A DNA stretch of 11,671 bases from Alistipes sp. (GTDB lineage: Bacteria > Bacteroidota > Bacteroidia > Bacteroidales > Rikenellaceae). The stretch covers positions 1 through 11,671 of the forward strand of contig JAFYOF010000116.1 of assembly GCA_017560305.1 (NCBI GenBank), written 5' to 3'. Below the pieces are notes generated by a model. That model made no database searches. It was not told the DNA's origin and saw only the letters and a list, made by a program, of their open reading frames with translations. The translations under genes were made by a program, and so were the position numbers. Below, piece after piece: positions 1 through 6,451 of the stretch; the first letter of the stretch is position 1, and every line of letters starts with the position of its first letter.

Positions 1-1226
1 CCCGAAGCCTCGTAAGAGTCCACCTTCTCGTATGGGGCGGTGCGCTTGTGGTACTCGCCATCGATGATGTTGCGGCTCTTGTCGCGGTTTGCCCAGCCTG
101 TGGTGATGTTCTTATGCAGGAATGGCAGATACTGGGTCTGGCCGCAGTCGTAGACCAGAATAGCCATATACTGCGCGAAGATAGCGGTATAGATACCCTG
201 CTCGATGCCGCGCTCAAACGGCAGCAGACCATACTGCGCCGACATTGCGCCACAGCTGTAATCAGCCGCCTTCACAGCATTGTCCAGATAGTGCTTGTCG
301 CCAGTGTTCAAATAGAGCAGAGCCGACGAGCCGATGAATGTAGCCTGGTTGTAGATATGCACCTTCCAGTCGGGACGACCCTCGCCGTGACGACTGTCGG
401 CAATGCGACCTGTTTTTGGGTCAAAGAGGTTCTTCTCGCCCCACGCATAAATCTCCTTCGCCATCTTCAGGTAGGTCTCCTTGGTGTGGAATACAGGCTT
501 GTCGCCCTCGGGCTCCTTGCGGTCGGCAGGCACATTGTTGTGGAGCATCATAGCGGCGCACACGGTTGGGAAGTTGATGCACGCCATCTTGCCGTGTGAT
601 GACTCGTTTGGCTTTGGGTTCTGGATAGGATACCAGCGCCAGAACATACCGCCCTTCTTGGGGTCGTAGGAGCCGTTGTCGCCCACCTTGTCCGAGCCAT
701 ACCATACGCGGCTGAAACTCTCTTCAGAGTAGCGCAGATAATCCTTGTCGCCAAAGAGTTCATAGCCCCTCGCGAGCGAGATTGTCCACCACATAATGTC
801 GTCGTAGATAAACCAGCCTGTGTTCTCGTTGTTGTCGTGGAAGTTGAAGCCCGCATAGTGCTTGCGGTTACCGTTGTAAATCTTCTTCACAAGGTCGCGG
901 TACTCTGCTGCACGCTCCTTGTCACCCACCTTCTCGGCGAGCAGGCAGGCATCCATAGCCATATTCCAGTACATTGGCTGACACCAGATAGCCGCTGCGC
1001 CGTTGAAGCGGTCCTTGGCGCGGGCATAGGTGTTGTCGTGCTTGTAGATGTACTTCTTTGAGTCGAGGAACACATTGTTGAAGCCCTCGTAGGCAGCCCA
1101 TACATCTGCAAGAGTGTATTGGTTATCAGTGGGTTGTGGGGTAGGTTGTTCGGTTGTTTTGTTTGCGTAGCAGAACGCTGCGGCAATGCAACAAAGTGTC
1201 ACTGTCAGCACAATAATCTTCTTCAT
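1..1226 (-). CDS. GH76 family endo-alpha-1,6-mannanase, secreted (C-terminus cut by window edge)
   Basis: The gene reads from ATG at 1226-1224 and stays open to position 3, giving 408 residues with no stop, so the 3' end lies outside the window. An N-terminal signal peptide is followed by a Cys-Tyr-Ala/Asn junction suitable for signal peptidase I. A lipobox is not convincing because Leu precedes the first Cys. The family hallmark is the adjacent Asp pair in YDDIMWW at about residues 141-147, which in GH76 provides the catalytic acids. Other GH76-like blocks are an IWCQPMYWNM stretch near residue 90, GGMFWRW, and YNQATFIGSSALLY. GH76 enzymes are endo-acting and cleave alpha-1,6-mannan backbones such as those of yeast mannan or bacterial mannolipids. 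At 408 residues most of the catalytic domain is present, and probably only a short tail is missing. It lies 97 nt downstream of uxaC on the same strand but is separated from it by a terminator and has its own promoter. I am confident of the family; the exact substrate is unknown. Confidence 0.9.
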   Translation of the reverse strand, partial: MKKIIVLTVTLCCIAAAFCYANKTTEQPTPQPTDNQYTLADVWAAYEGFNNVFLDSKKYIYKHDNTYARAKDRFNGAAAIWCQPMYWNMAMDACLLAEKVGDKERAAEYRDLVKKIYNGNRKHYAGFNFHDNNENTGWFIYDDIMWWTISLARGYELFGDKDYLRYSEESFSRVWYGSDKVGDNGSYDPKKGGMFWRWYPIQNPKPNESSHGKMACINFPTVCAAMMLHNNVPADRKEPEGDKPVFHTKETYLKMAKEIYAWGEKNLFDPKTGRIADSRHGEGRPDWKVHIYNQATFIGSSALLYLNTGDKHYLDNAVKAADYSCGAMSAQYGLLPFERGIEQGIYTAIFAQYMAILVYDCGQTQYLPFLHKNITTGWANRDKSRNIIDGEYHKRTAPYEKVDSYEAS

Positions 1227-1255
1227 ACAATCTTTGTTTTAAGGTTTTCTTGTCC

Positions 1256-1263
1256 CAAATATA
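1256..1263 (-). promoter_or_regulatory. Bacteroidota -7 promoter box for the GH76 gene
   Basis: The minus strand reads TATATTTG here, an exact match to the TAnnTTTG -7 consensus of Bacteroidota primary sigma factors. It would place the transcription start near 1249 and leave a leader of about 20-25 nt before the ATG at 1226. The -33 region is only a T-run, which comes from the preceding terminator, so the upstream element is weak. Confidence 0.55.
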
Positions 1264-1275
1264 GGGATAATTTGC

Positions 1276-1310
1276 AAAAAAAGCGCATATTCACTCGGTA
1301 ATATGCACTT
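1276..1310 (-). terminator. Rho-independent terminator downstream of uxaC
   Basis: A 10-bp stem (1301-1310 with 1281-1290, one G-U pair) encloses a 10-nt loop. On the minus strand it is followed by a run of seven U residues (plus-strand A at 1276-1282). It begins 14 nt after the uxaC stop codon, so it fits as the uxaC terminator. The plus strand also carries a short T-run after the stem, so weak bidirectional activity is possible. Confidence 0.75.
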
Positions 1311-1323
1311 TTTGGTTGTCGCG

Positions 1324-2727
1324 TTAGAATTTGAAGTACTCCTTGGCGTTGTTGTAGCAGATGTTTTCCACCATCTGCCCGATGAAGTCCATCTCGCTTG
1401 CGGGGAGTAAGCCCGCCTCGATGTCGTTGCCGATGAGGTTGCAGAGCGTGCGGCGGAAGTATTCGTGGCGAGGATAACTCAGGAAACTGCGCGAGTCGGT
1501 GAGCATACCCACAAAGCGGCTCAGCAGGCCGAGCAACGAGAGGGCGTTCATCTGTCGTTCCATACCATCCTTCTGGTCGAGGAACCACCAGCCCGAGCCA
1601 AACTGAATCTTGCCCGCAATCTCGCCATCCTGGAAGTTGCCAATCATCGTCGCCACCATCTCGTTGTCGCGCGGATTGAGGTTGTAGAGGATGGTCTTCG
1701 TGAGCGCACCCTGCTTGTCCAGTCGGTCGAGATACTTCGCCATATTCTTCGCCAAAGTGAAGTCGCCGATGGAGTCGAAGCCCGTGTCAACGCCGATGGA
1801 AGCCATCTTGCGTGAGTTGTTGTTGCGGATTACGCCGAAGTGGAACTGCTGTGTCCAGCCCGTTGCGTGGTCCATAATGCCGAACTCTACGAGCATAGCA
1901 CTCTTGTATTTTCTAATCTCCTGGTCGGTAAGCGGCGTTCCGCCATAGACCTTCGTGAAGATGTTTTCAATCTCGTTTTGCGTGTAATCCTCGGCGTAGA
2001 ACTCCTCGATGCCGTGGTCGCTCAGGCGGCAGCCCACGCTCTCGAAATAGCGGTGGCGCACTAGCAGGGCGTCGATGAGTGTTGTGAACGAGCGTATCTC
2101 CACGCCCGACACCTCTGCGAGAAGGTCGATATATGCCTTGAACGCAGCAGGGTTCTCCACCGCCATAGCCTTGTCGGGTCGCCAGGTGGGCAACACCTTG
2201 CACTCGAAGCCATCGTCCTTGCACTTGATGTGGTGCTCCAGCGAGTCCACGGGGTCATCCGTTGTGCATACCACCTCCACATTGTAGCGGCGCATCAGTC
2301 CGCGAGCCGAGTAGTCGGGCTGCTGGAGCAGGGCGTTGCAGTGGTCGTAAATCTCGCGTGCGGTTGAAGGTTTGAGCAGTGTCTCCACACCAAAGGCGGT
2401 CTTCAGCTCAAGGTGAGTCCAGTGGTAGAGCGGGTTGCGCATCGTGTAGGGCACAGTCTCCGCCCACTTCTCGAACTTCTCCCAGTCCGTGGCATCGCCC
2501 GTGCAGTAGCGCTCCGCCACGCCGTTGGTACGCATAGCACGCCACTTGTAGTGGTCGCCATCGAGCCATATCTCGGCTATCGAGCGGAAGCGGTGGTCGG
2601 CAGCCACCAGCGCTGGGTTGAGGTGGCAATGGTAATCTATGATGGGCATTTTTGCGGCGTGGTCGTGGTAGAGACGCTCCGCCGTAGGCGTTTGCAGAAG
2701 GAAGTTTTCGTCGTTAAAAGTTTTCAT
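1324..2727 (-). CDS. uxaC: Uronate isomerase (glucuronate/galacturonate isomerase) UxaC
   Basis: The 467-residue product is full length for UxaC (about 470 residues in E. coli). UxaC interconverts D-glucuronate with D-fructuronate and D-galacturonate with D-tagaturonate, the first cytoplasmic step of hexuronate catabolism. It is an amidohydrolase-fold enzyme: the metal-binding HxH motif is visible as DYHCHL with His33 and His35. Further family blocks include AEIWLDGDHYKWRAMR, CTTDDPVDSLEHH and the C-terminal DSRSFLSYPRHEYFRR. There is no signal peptide, as expected for a cytosolic enzyme. The start at 2727 gives the canonical MKTFNDENFLL N-terminus and sits behind a good -7 box. No other hexuronate-pathway gene (uxaA, uxaB, uxuA, kdgK or kdgA) is in the window. 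The gene is divergent from the beta-helix operon, which hints at co-regulation on a uronic acid polymer. Confidence 0.97.
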   Translation of the reverse strand: MKTFNDENFLLQTPTAERLYHDHAAKMPIIDYHCHLNPALVAADHRFRSIAEIWLDGDHYKWRAMRTNGVAERYCTGDATDWEKFEKWAETVPYTMRNPLYHWTHLELKTAFGVETLLKPSTAREIYDHCNALLQQPDYSARGLMRRYNVEVVCTTDDPVDSLEHHIKCKDDGFECKVLPTWRPDKAMAVENPAAFKAYIDLLAEVSGVEIRSFTTLIDALLVRHRYFESVGCRLSDHGIEEFYAEDYTQNEIENIFTKVYGGTPLTDQEIRKYKSAMLVEFGIMDHATGWTQQFHFGVIRNNNSRKMASIGVDTGFDSIGDFTLAKNMAKYLDRLDKQGALTKTILYNLNPRDNEMVATMIGNFQDGEIAGKIQFGSGWWFLDQKDGMERQMNALSLLGLLSRFVGMLTDSRSFLSYPRHEYFRRTLCNLIGNDIEAGLLPASEMDFIGQMVENICYNNAKEYFKF

Positions 2728-2751
2728 CTCTCTCGCGTTTTAGTTCTCCTA

Positions 2752-2759
2752 CAAATATA
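2752..2759 (-). promoter_or_regulatory. -7 promoter box for uxaC
   Basis: The minus strand reads TATATTTG, a perfect TAnnTTTG match 24 nt upstream of the uxaC ATG. No clear TTTG lies at the expected -33 spacing; the region there is A/T-rich. It sits back to back with the plus-strand promoter at 2768-2800, so the -33 side of one promoter overlaps that of the other. Confidence 0.55.
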
Positions 2760-2767
2760 CAATTTTC

Positions 2768-2800
2768 TTGCATAATATTCGTGAAAATTGCTTAAATTTG
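2768..2800 (+). promoter_or_regulatory. Promoter of the beta-helix operon
   Basis: A -7 box TAAATTTG lies at 2793-2800, matching TAnnTTTG. A TTG at 2768-2770, 22 nt upstream, could serve as the -33 element (usual spacing 19-21). Transcription would start near 2807, leaving a leader of about 20 nt that is A-rich immediately before the ATG at 2827, as is usual for translation initiation in this phylum. Confidence 0.5.
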
Positions 2801-2826
2801 TTAAGGTTAGATTAAAACGAAATCAA

Positions 2827-4299
2827 ATGAAACATATAATATTGCTATTGAGTGTGTTGCTGCTCGGATGTGCGGGCGGGGCGCGTATTGAGAGTGAGTC
2901 ATCGTCGGCGACCTTGCGCAAGGTGGATGGTCTGGCGGAGCAGATGAAGCGAAAGATTCTCTCCTCGCAGAGTGTGGCGCTGCCCGAGGGCACGATATAC
3001 TATGTCTCGGCGGAGGGTGATGATGCAAACGATGGTCTTTCGCCCGAAAAACCTATCCGCTCATTGGATAGGGTAAACGCCCTTGCGCTAAAACCTTCGG
3101 ATGGTGTTGTGTTCCGCCGTGGCGATTTGTGGCGCGGTGGGCTCATTACGCAACGCGGCGTGACCTACTCGGCATACGGCGAGGGCGAGAAGCCACGCCT
3201 CTACGGCTCGCCCTGCGATGCGGCGGTGGAGGGCAGATGGCTGGCCACCGAGACGCCGAATGTCTATATGTATGATATGGAGTTGCCCGACGATATCGGC
3301 ACGCTTGTTTTCAACCACGGCGAGGCTAATGCGATAAAGATTTTGAAGGTCTACCACACCGATGGCACCACCACAAATGTCTACACTGGTGAGCCCTTTG
3401 CGGGCGGTTGCGACCTCAGGCGCGACCTCGATTTCTTCCACGCCTACCGCGACGAGAAGCGCCTCTACCTCTGCTCTACCGAGGGCAATCCTGCCGAGCG
3501 CTTCGCCTCCATAGAGATGAATGTGCGTGGTTGTGTGATAGATGCGGTGGATAATGTACACATCGACAACCTCTGTATCAAGTATGGCGGCTCGCACGGC
3601 ATCGGCTCGGCGACTACGAAGGGCCTGACCGTGACAAACTGCGAGATTGGCTGGATAGGCGGCTCTATGCTGCTGCCCGCTCCGCCCGAGGGTGGACGCG
3701 ATGCACGCTTCGGCAATGGCATTGAGGTTTATGGCGGCTGCGAGCACTTTGAGGTGCGCAACTGCTACATCTATCAAATCTACGATGCGGGCATCACCAA
3801 CCAGAATCAGGAGGATGTGAGCGACTCATCGCGCACGATGCGAAATGTGACCTATGCCGACAACCTTATCGAGCGTTGCGAGATGTCTATAGAATATTAC
3901 CTCGGCGCGCAGAACAAACCGACCGAGAGTCGTATGGAAAACATTCTCTTTGAGGGCAATATCCTGCGCCTTGCGGGCTACGGCTGGGGCGACCAGCACC
4001 CTGAGCCAGCGTGGGGAGCGCACCTGAAGTCGTGGTGGATGCACTACAACAAGGCGGAGAACTTCATCATCCGCAACAATATCTTCGACCGCAGCGACGC
4101 CAATCTTATAAATGTGGTGGCGGGCGAAAAGGAGTGGTTGCCCCAGATGGAGAACAACACTTATATTCAGTATCTCGGCGCTGATGGCGGTCGCATCGGT
4201 CAGCCGTGGGCGGACTATAAGTTCGACGAGAGTTTCCCCGAGGTAGTGGAGCGTGTGCTGGGCGAAAAGGATATCAATATTACATTTATAAAGCAGTAG
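2827..4299 (+). CDS. Right-handed parallel beta-helix lipoprotein, putative glycan-active protein (paralog 1)
   Basis: This 490-residue protein starts at ATG 2827. An upstream in-frame start at 2788 would place a charged tail before the signal peptide and begin inside the promoter, so it is rejected. The leader ends in a clear lipobox, LLGC, with Cys15 as the lipidation site, so the mature protein should be membrane anchored. A linker with a short helical stretch follows, then an entry segment TIYYVSAEGDDANDG (residues 56-70) and RRGDLWRG (about 97-104). These are typical of the N-terminal cap of pectate-lyase-like beta-helix proteins. From about residue 240 to 430 there are successive coils rich in Asn/Ile/Gly such as VHIDNLCIKYGG, LTVTNCEIGWIGG, FEVRNCYIYQIYDAG and FIIRNNIFDRS. 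Such folds are found in polysaccharide lyases and several glycoside hydrolase families. I cannot assign a family or catalytic residues; Asp320 in the conserved YDAG turn is a candidate. It is transcribed with its paralog, 2 nt downstream, and divergently from uxaC. Confidence 0.85.
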   Translation: MKHIILLLSVLLLGCAGGARIESESSSATLRKVDGLAEQMKRKILSSQSVALPEGTIYYVSAEGDDANDGLSPEKPIRSLDRVNALALKPSDGVVFRRGDLWRGGLITQRGVTYSAYGEGEKPRLYGSPCDAAVEGRWLATETPNVYMYDMELPDDIGTLVFNHGEANAIKILKVYHTDGTTTNVYTGEPFAGGCDLRRDLDFFHAYRDEKRLYLCSTEGNPAERFASIEMNVRGCVIDAVDNVHIDNLCIKYGGSHGIGSATTKGLTVTNCEIGWIGGSMLLPAPPEGGRDARFGNGIEVYGGCEHFEVRNCYIYQIYDAGITNQNQEDVSDSSRTMRNVTYADNLIERCEMSIEYYLGAQNKPTESRMENILFEGNILRLAGYGWGDQHPEPAWGAHLKSWWMHYNKAENFIIRNNIFDRSDANLINVVAGEKEWLPQMENNTYIQYLGADGGRIGQPWADYKFDESFPEVVERVLGEKDINITFIKQ

Positions 4300-4301
4300 A
4301 T

Positions 4302-5771
4302 ATGAAGCGTATATTGTTGCTAATTAGTGCGTTGCTTATGGCGGGTGTTGCTTGCGCACAACGCATTGAGAGTGAGTCATCATCGGCCACCTTGCGCAGG
4401 ATTGACCGTCAGGCGGAGCGTCTAAAACGAGAGATTCTCTCGTCAAGGAGCGAGGTTGAGCCTACGGGTACGATTTACTATGTCTCGGCGGAGGGTGATG
4501 ATGCAAACGATGGACTCTCGCCCGAAAAACCTCTGCGCACGCTTGCGAAGGTCAATGCGCTGGAGTTGCAGCCCACGGATGGCGTGATGTTCCGCCGAGG
4601 CGATATGTGGCGCGGATATGTGAACACGCGCGAGGGTGTGACCTACTCGGCGTATGGTCGTGGTGAGAAGCCTCGCATCTATGGCTCGCCCTGCGATGCG
4701 GCAGTGGAGGGTAGATGGGTTGCCACCGAGACGCCGAATGTCTATATGTACGATATGGAGTTGCCCGACGACATCGGTACGCTGGTCTTTAATCACGGCG
4801 ATGCGGGGTGCGCCTACAAGGTGATGATGGAGAAAAAGAGTGGTGCGCCATCGCTGCATCTCGCTACGCGTGAGGTGTTTGAGAGTTACCGCGACCTGAA
4901 GCGTGACCTTGATATGTATCACGACTACCGCGGTACAAAGCGCCTCTATCTATGCTCAACCGAGGGCAATCCCGCCGAGCGCTTCGCATCCATCGAGATG
5001 CTGCCGCGAAGCAATATCTTTCGTGTGGTAAATGATGTCACTATTGACAATATCTGCCTCAAATATTGCGGCGCACACGCCGTTGGTGCGGGTACGGTGA
5101 AGGGGCTGACTGTGACGAATTGCGAACTCGGCTGGATTGGCGGCTCTATCCAGTTTGAGCACGCCGAGGGAGTGCCGACACGCTACGGAAATGCGATTGA
5201 AATCTATGGCGGTTGCGAGGATTTTACTATTGATAACTGTTATGTCTATCAGGTCTACGATGCCGCCTTGACCCATCAGCATCAGGGCGACACGAAACAT
5301 CTGCTTACGATGAAGCGAGTGCGTTACACCAACTGTCTGGTGGAGGATTGCGTCTACGCTATTGAGTATTTTCTGGGGCGCGAGGATACCCTCAAGGAGC
5401 ACTATATGCTTGATGTGCTGTTTGAGGGTAACATACTGCGCCGTGCCGGTATGGGGTGGGGCAGTCAGCGCCCGAATGTCGAGTCGCCCGCCATCATCAA
5501 GTCGTGGTTGCACCACAACAACCGCGCGTTCAACTATGTGATTCGAGGCAACATCTTCGACCGCAGCACCTATGACCTGCTGAACATCGCCTACCGCGAC
5601 CCATACTCCGCTCCCGTGATGGAGGGTAACACCTATGTCCAATACCTCGGCGCAGATGGCGGTCATCTGGGCAAGGAACGAAAGTTCTACACTTACGACG
5701 AGAGTTTCCCCGAGGTGATGGAGCGCATATTTGGTGAGCGCAACGGAAAATATATTTTCATCAAGAGATAG
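4302..5771 (+). CDS. Right-handed parallel beta-helix secreted protein, putative glycan-active protein (paralog 2)
   Basis: This 489-residue protein is a close paralog of the product ending at 4299 and begins 2 nt after its stop, so the two form an operon. Its leader ends in ACA|Q, a standard signal peptidase I site after Ala19. The only candidate lipobox, GVAC, has Gly at -3 and is poor, so this copy is probably soluble, unlike its lipidated neighbour. The same landmarks follow: TIYYVSAEGDDANDG, RRGDMWRG, GSPCDAAVEGRW, TETPNVYMYDMELPDDIG, then Asn-rich coils (TIDNICLKYCG, LTVTNCELGWIGG, FTIDNCYVYQVYDAA, YVIRGNIFDRS). By eye the two proteins agree at well over half of positions. Long identical DNA blocks sit in the N-terminal half, and the region after the shared NHG (residue 165 onward, about 30 residues) diverges strongly. 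The enzyme family is not recognised; a lyase or hydrolase is plausible. No terminator is seen between its stop and the next gene. Confidence 0.85.
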   Translation: MKRILLLISALLMAGVACAQRIESESSSATLRRIDRQAERLKREILSSRSEVEPTGTIYYVSAEGDDANDGLSPEKPLRTLAKVNALELQPTDGVMFRRGDMWRGYVNTREGVTYSAYGRGEKPRIYGSPCDAAVEGRWVATETPNVYMYDMELPDDIGTLVFNHGDAGCAYKVMMEKKSGAPSLHLATREVFESYRDLKRDLDMYHDYRGTKRLYLCSTEGNPAERFASIEMLPRSNIFRVVNDVTIDNICLKYCGAHAVGAGTVKGLTVTNCELGWIGGSIQFEHAEGVPTRYGNAIEIYGGCEDFTIDNCYVYQVYDAALTHQHQGDTKHLLTMKRVRYTNCLVEDCVYAIEYFLGREDTLKEHYMLDVLFEGNILRRAGMGWGSQRPNVESPAIIKSWLHHNNRAFNYVIRGNIFDRSTYDLLNIAYRDPYSAPVMEGNTYVQYLGADGGHLGKERKFYTYDESFPEVMERIFGERNGKYIFIKR

Positions 5772-5788
5772 GAATTGCGAAATTTTTG

Positions 5789-5796
5789 TATCTTTA
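5789..5796 (+). promoter_or_regulatory. Possible -7 box for the DUF3127 gene
   Basis: TATCTTTA matches seven of eight positions of TAnnTTTG and lies 29 nt before the ATG at 5826. No TTTG is found at the proper -33 distance. The gene may also be reached by read-through from the beta-helix operon, since there is no terminator in the 54-nt gap. Confidence 0.4.
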
Positions 5797-5825
5797 CAAC
5801 CTAATTAATCAAAAACAGAAACATT

Positions 5826-6191
5826 ATGGAATTTGAAGGCGTAGTTTATAAAATATTGCCTGCTACGGGCGGTACATCTGCTCGCGGCGAGTGGAAGAAG
5901 CAGGAGGTAATCTTTGAGATCCCAAGCGAGTTCTCACGCAAGGTGTGTGTGGTATTCTTCAACAAGGAGAGCGATGTGGCTCGTTTGAAGGAGGGTGCAA
6001 CCTACACAGTGTCAATCAACATCGAGTCACGCGAGTATAACGGTCGCTGGTACACCGATGTTCGTGCTTGGCGCGTACAACCAAAGCAGGAGGAGGCGCC
6101 AGTGCCACCAGCAATGCCAGATATGCCACCATTTGGCGAGGAGCCAGCGTATGCTGCGCCAGCGGCTGAGGTGGATGATCTTCCTTTTTAA
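5826..6191 (+). CDS. DUF3127 family protein, OB-fold-like, with SSB-like acidic C-terminal tip
   Basis: The 121-residue product matches the small DUF3127 family that is widespread in Bacteroidota. Recognisable blocks are the N-terminal EFEGVVYKILP with GTSARGEWKKQE, then VSINIESREYNGRWYTDVRAWRV ending near residue 85. The pattern of short beta strands fits an OB-like barrel. After that comes a low-complexity Pro/Ala/Met/Glu linker (about residues 86-114) and the tail EVDDLPF at the very C-terminus. This tail closely resembles the DDDIPF tip with which bacterial single-stranded DNA binding proteins recruit RecQ, PriA, RecO and other partners. There is no signal peptide, so it is cytoplasmic. 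The family has no established function to my knowledge; a role in single-stranded nucleic acid metabolism is inference from the tail and fold. It is monocistronic in appearance, with a terminator 30 nt after the stop. Confidence 0.85.
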   Translation: MEFEGVVYKILPATGGTSARGEWKKQEVIFEIPSEFSRKVCVVFFNKESDVARLKEGATYTVSINIESREYNGRWYTDVRAWRVQPKQEEAPVPPAMPDMPPFGEEPAYAAPAAEVDDLPF

Positions 6192-6220
6192 TTCAGGAGG
6201 AGGAATTGCCTGAAAAGGTT

Positions 6221-6251
6221 AAGACTATTCTGAAAAGGATAGTCTTTTTTT
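6221..6251 (+). terminator. Rho-independent terminator after the DUF3127 gene
   Basis: An 8-bp stem (6221-6228 with 6239-6246, sequence AAGACTAT and its complement) with a 10-nt loop runs into a tract of seven T residues ending at 6251. The 9-mer CTGAAAAGG occurs once in the loop and once just upstream. Confidence 0.75.
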
Positions 6252-6268
6252 GTCTTTGCAGAGAATTT

Positions 6269-6338
6269 ATCTTCGTGGGCGGGCGGGGGTGACGCGCAAA
6301 GCGCGTTACGCCCACGAAGATACGGGCGTTACGCCTGT
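6269..6338 (+). repeat. Two-hairpin intergenic repeat, copy A
   Basis: The main hairpin pairs 6269-6281 (ATCTTCGTGGGCG) with its exact complement at 6309-6321, and continues as 6290-6297 with 6301-6308 (one G-U pair) closing on an AAA loop. Positions 6282-6289, a G-rich octamer, bulge out of the left arm. A second small hairpin follows at 6322-6338 (7 bp including one G-U pair, TTA loop). There is no U-tract, so it is not a simple terminator. A related element in the same orientation lies at 10455-10518; both sit between converging genes. The gap 6252-6451 holds no coding signal apart from this repeat and the terminator at 6399-6436. Confidence 0.7.
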
Positions 6339-6398
6339 TTTCCTTTACTTTGTAGAGCTATATTCCTTTGCCGCCCACGAGTCGCACCCAACACAAAC

Positions 6399-6436
6399 AA
6401 AAAAATAGACCACCCCTCGGGGCGGTCTATTTTTTT
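6399..6436. terminator. Bidirectional rho-independent terminator of the GH97 gene
   Basis: A stem of AATAGACC and CCCC arms (one A-C mismatch inside, two-base TC centre) is flanked by A7 on the left and T7 on the right, so it can terminate transcription in both directions. It lies 16 nt beyond the GH97 stop codon on the minus strand and also blocks any plus-strand read-through. Confidence 0.85.
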
Positions 6437-6451
6437 ATTGCAAAAGCGGAA

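Noticed and set aside
48..1226. Plus- and minus-strand frames such as 48-599 and 548-856
   Set aside because: They overlap the GH76 gene, whose frame runs unbroken from 1226 to the window edge with clear family motifs.
2788..2826. Upstream in-frame start at 2788 for the first beta-helix gene
   Set aside because: It would begin before the -7 box ends and add 13 charged residues ahead of a textbook lipoprotein signal peptide that starts at 2827.
3088..5666. Open frames of 229 and 236 codons on the minus strand (3088-3777 and 4956-5666)
   Set aside because: They are antisense shadows of the two beta-helix genes; they resemble each other in parts only because the genes are paralogs.
6339..6436. 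Possible short plus-strand RNA between TATTCCTTTG (6361-6370) and the terminator at 6399-6436
   Set aside because: The box has four rather than two bases between TA and TTTG and the nearest TTTG is only 10 nt upstream, so there is no credible promoter.
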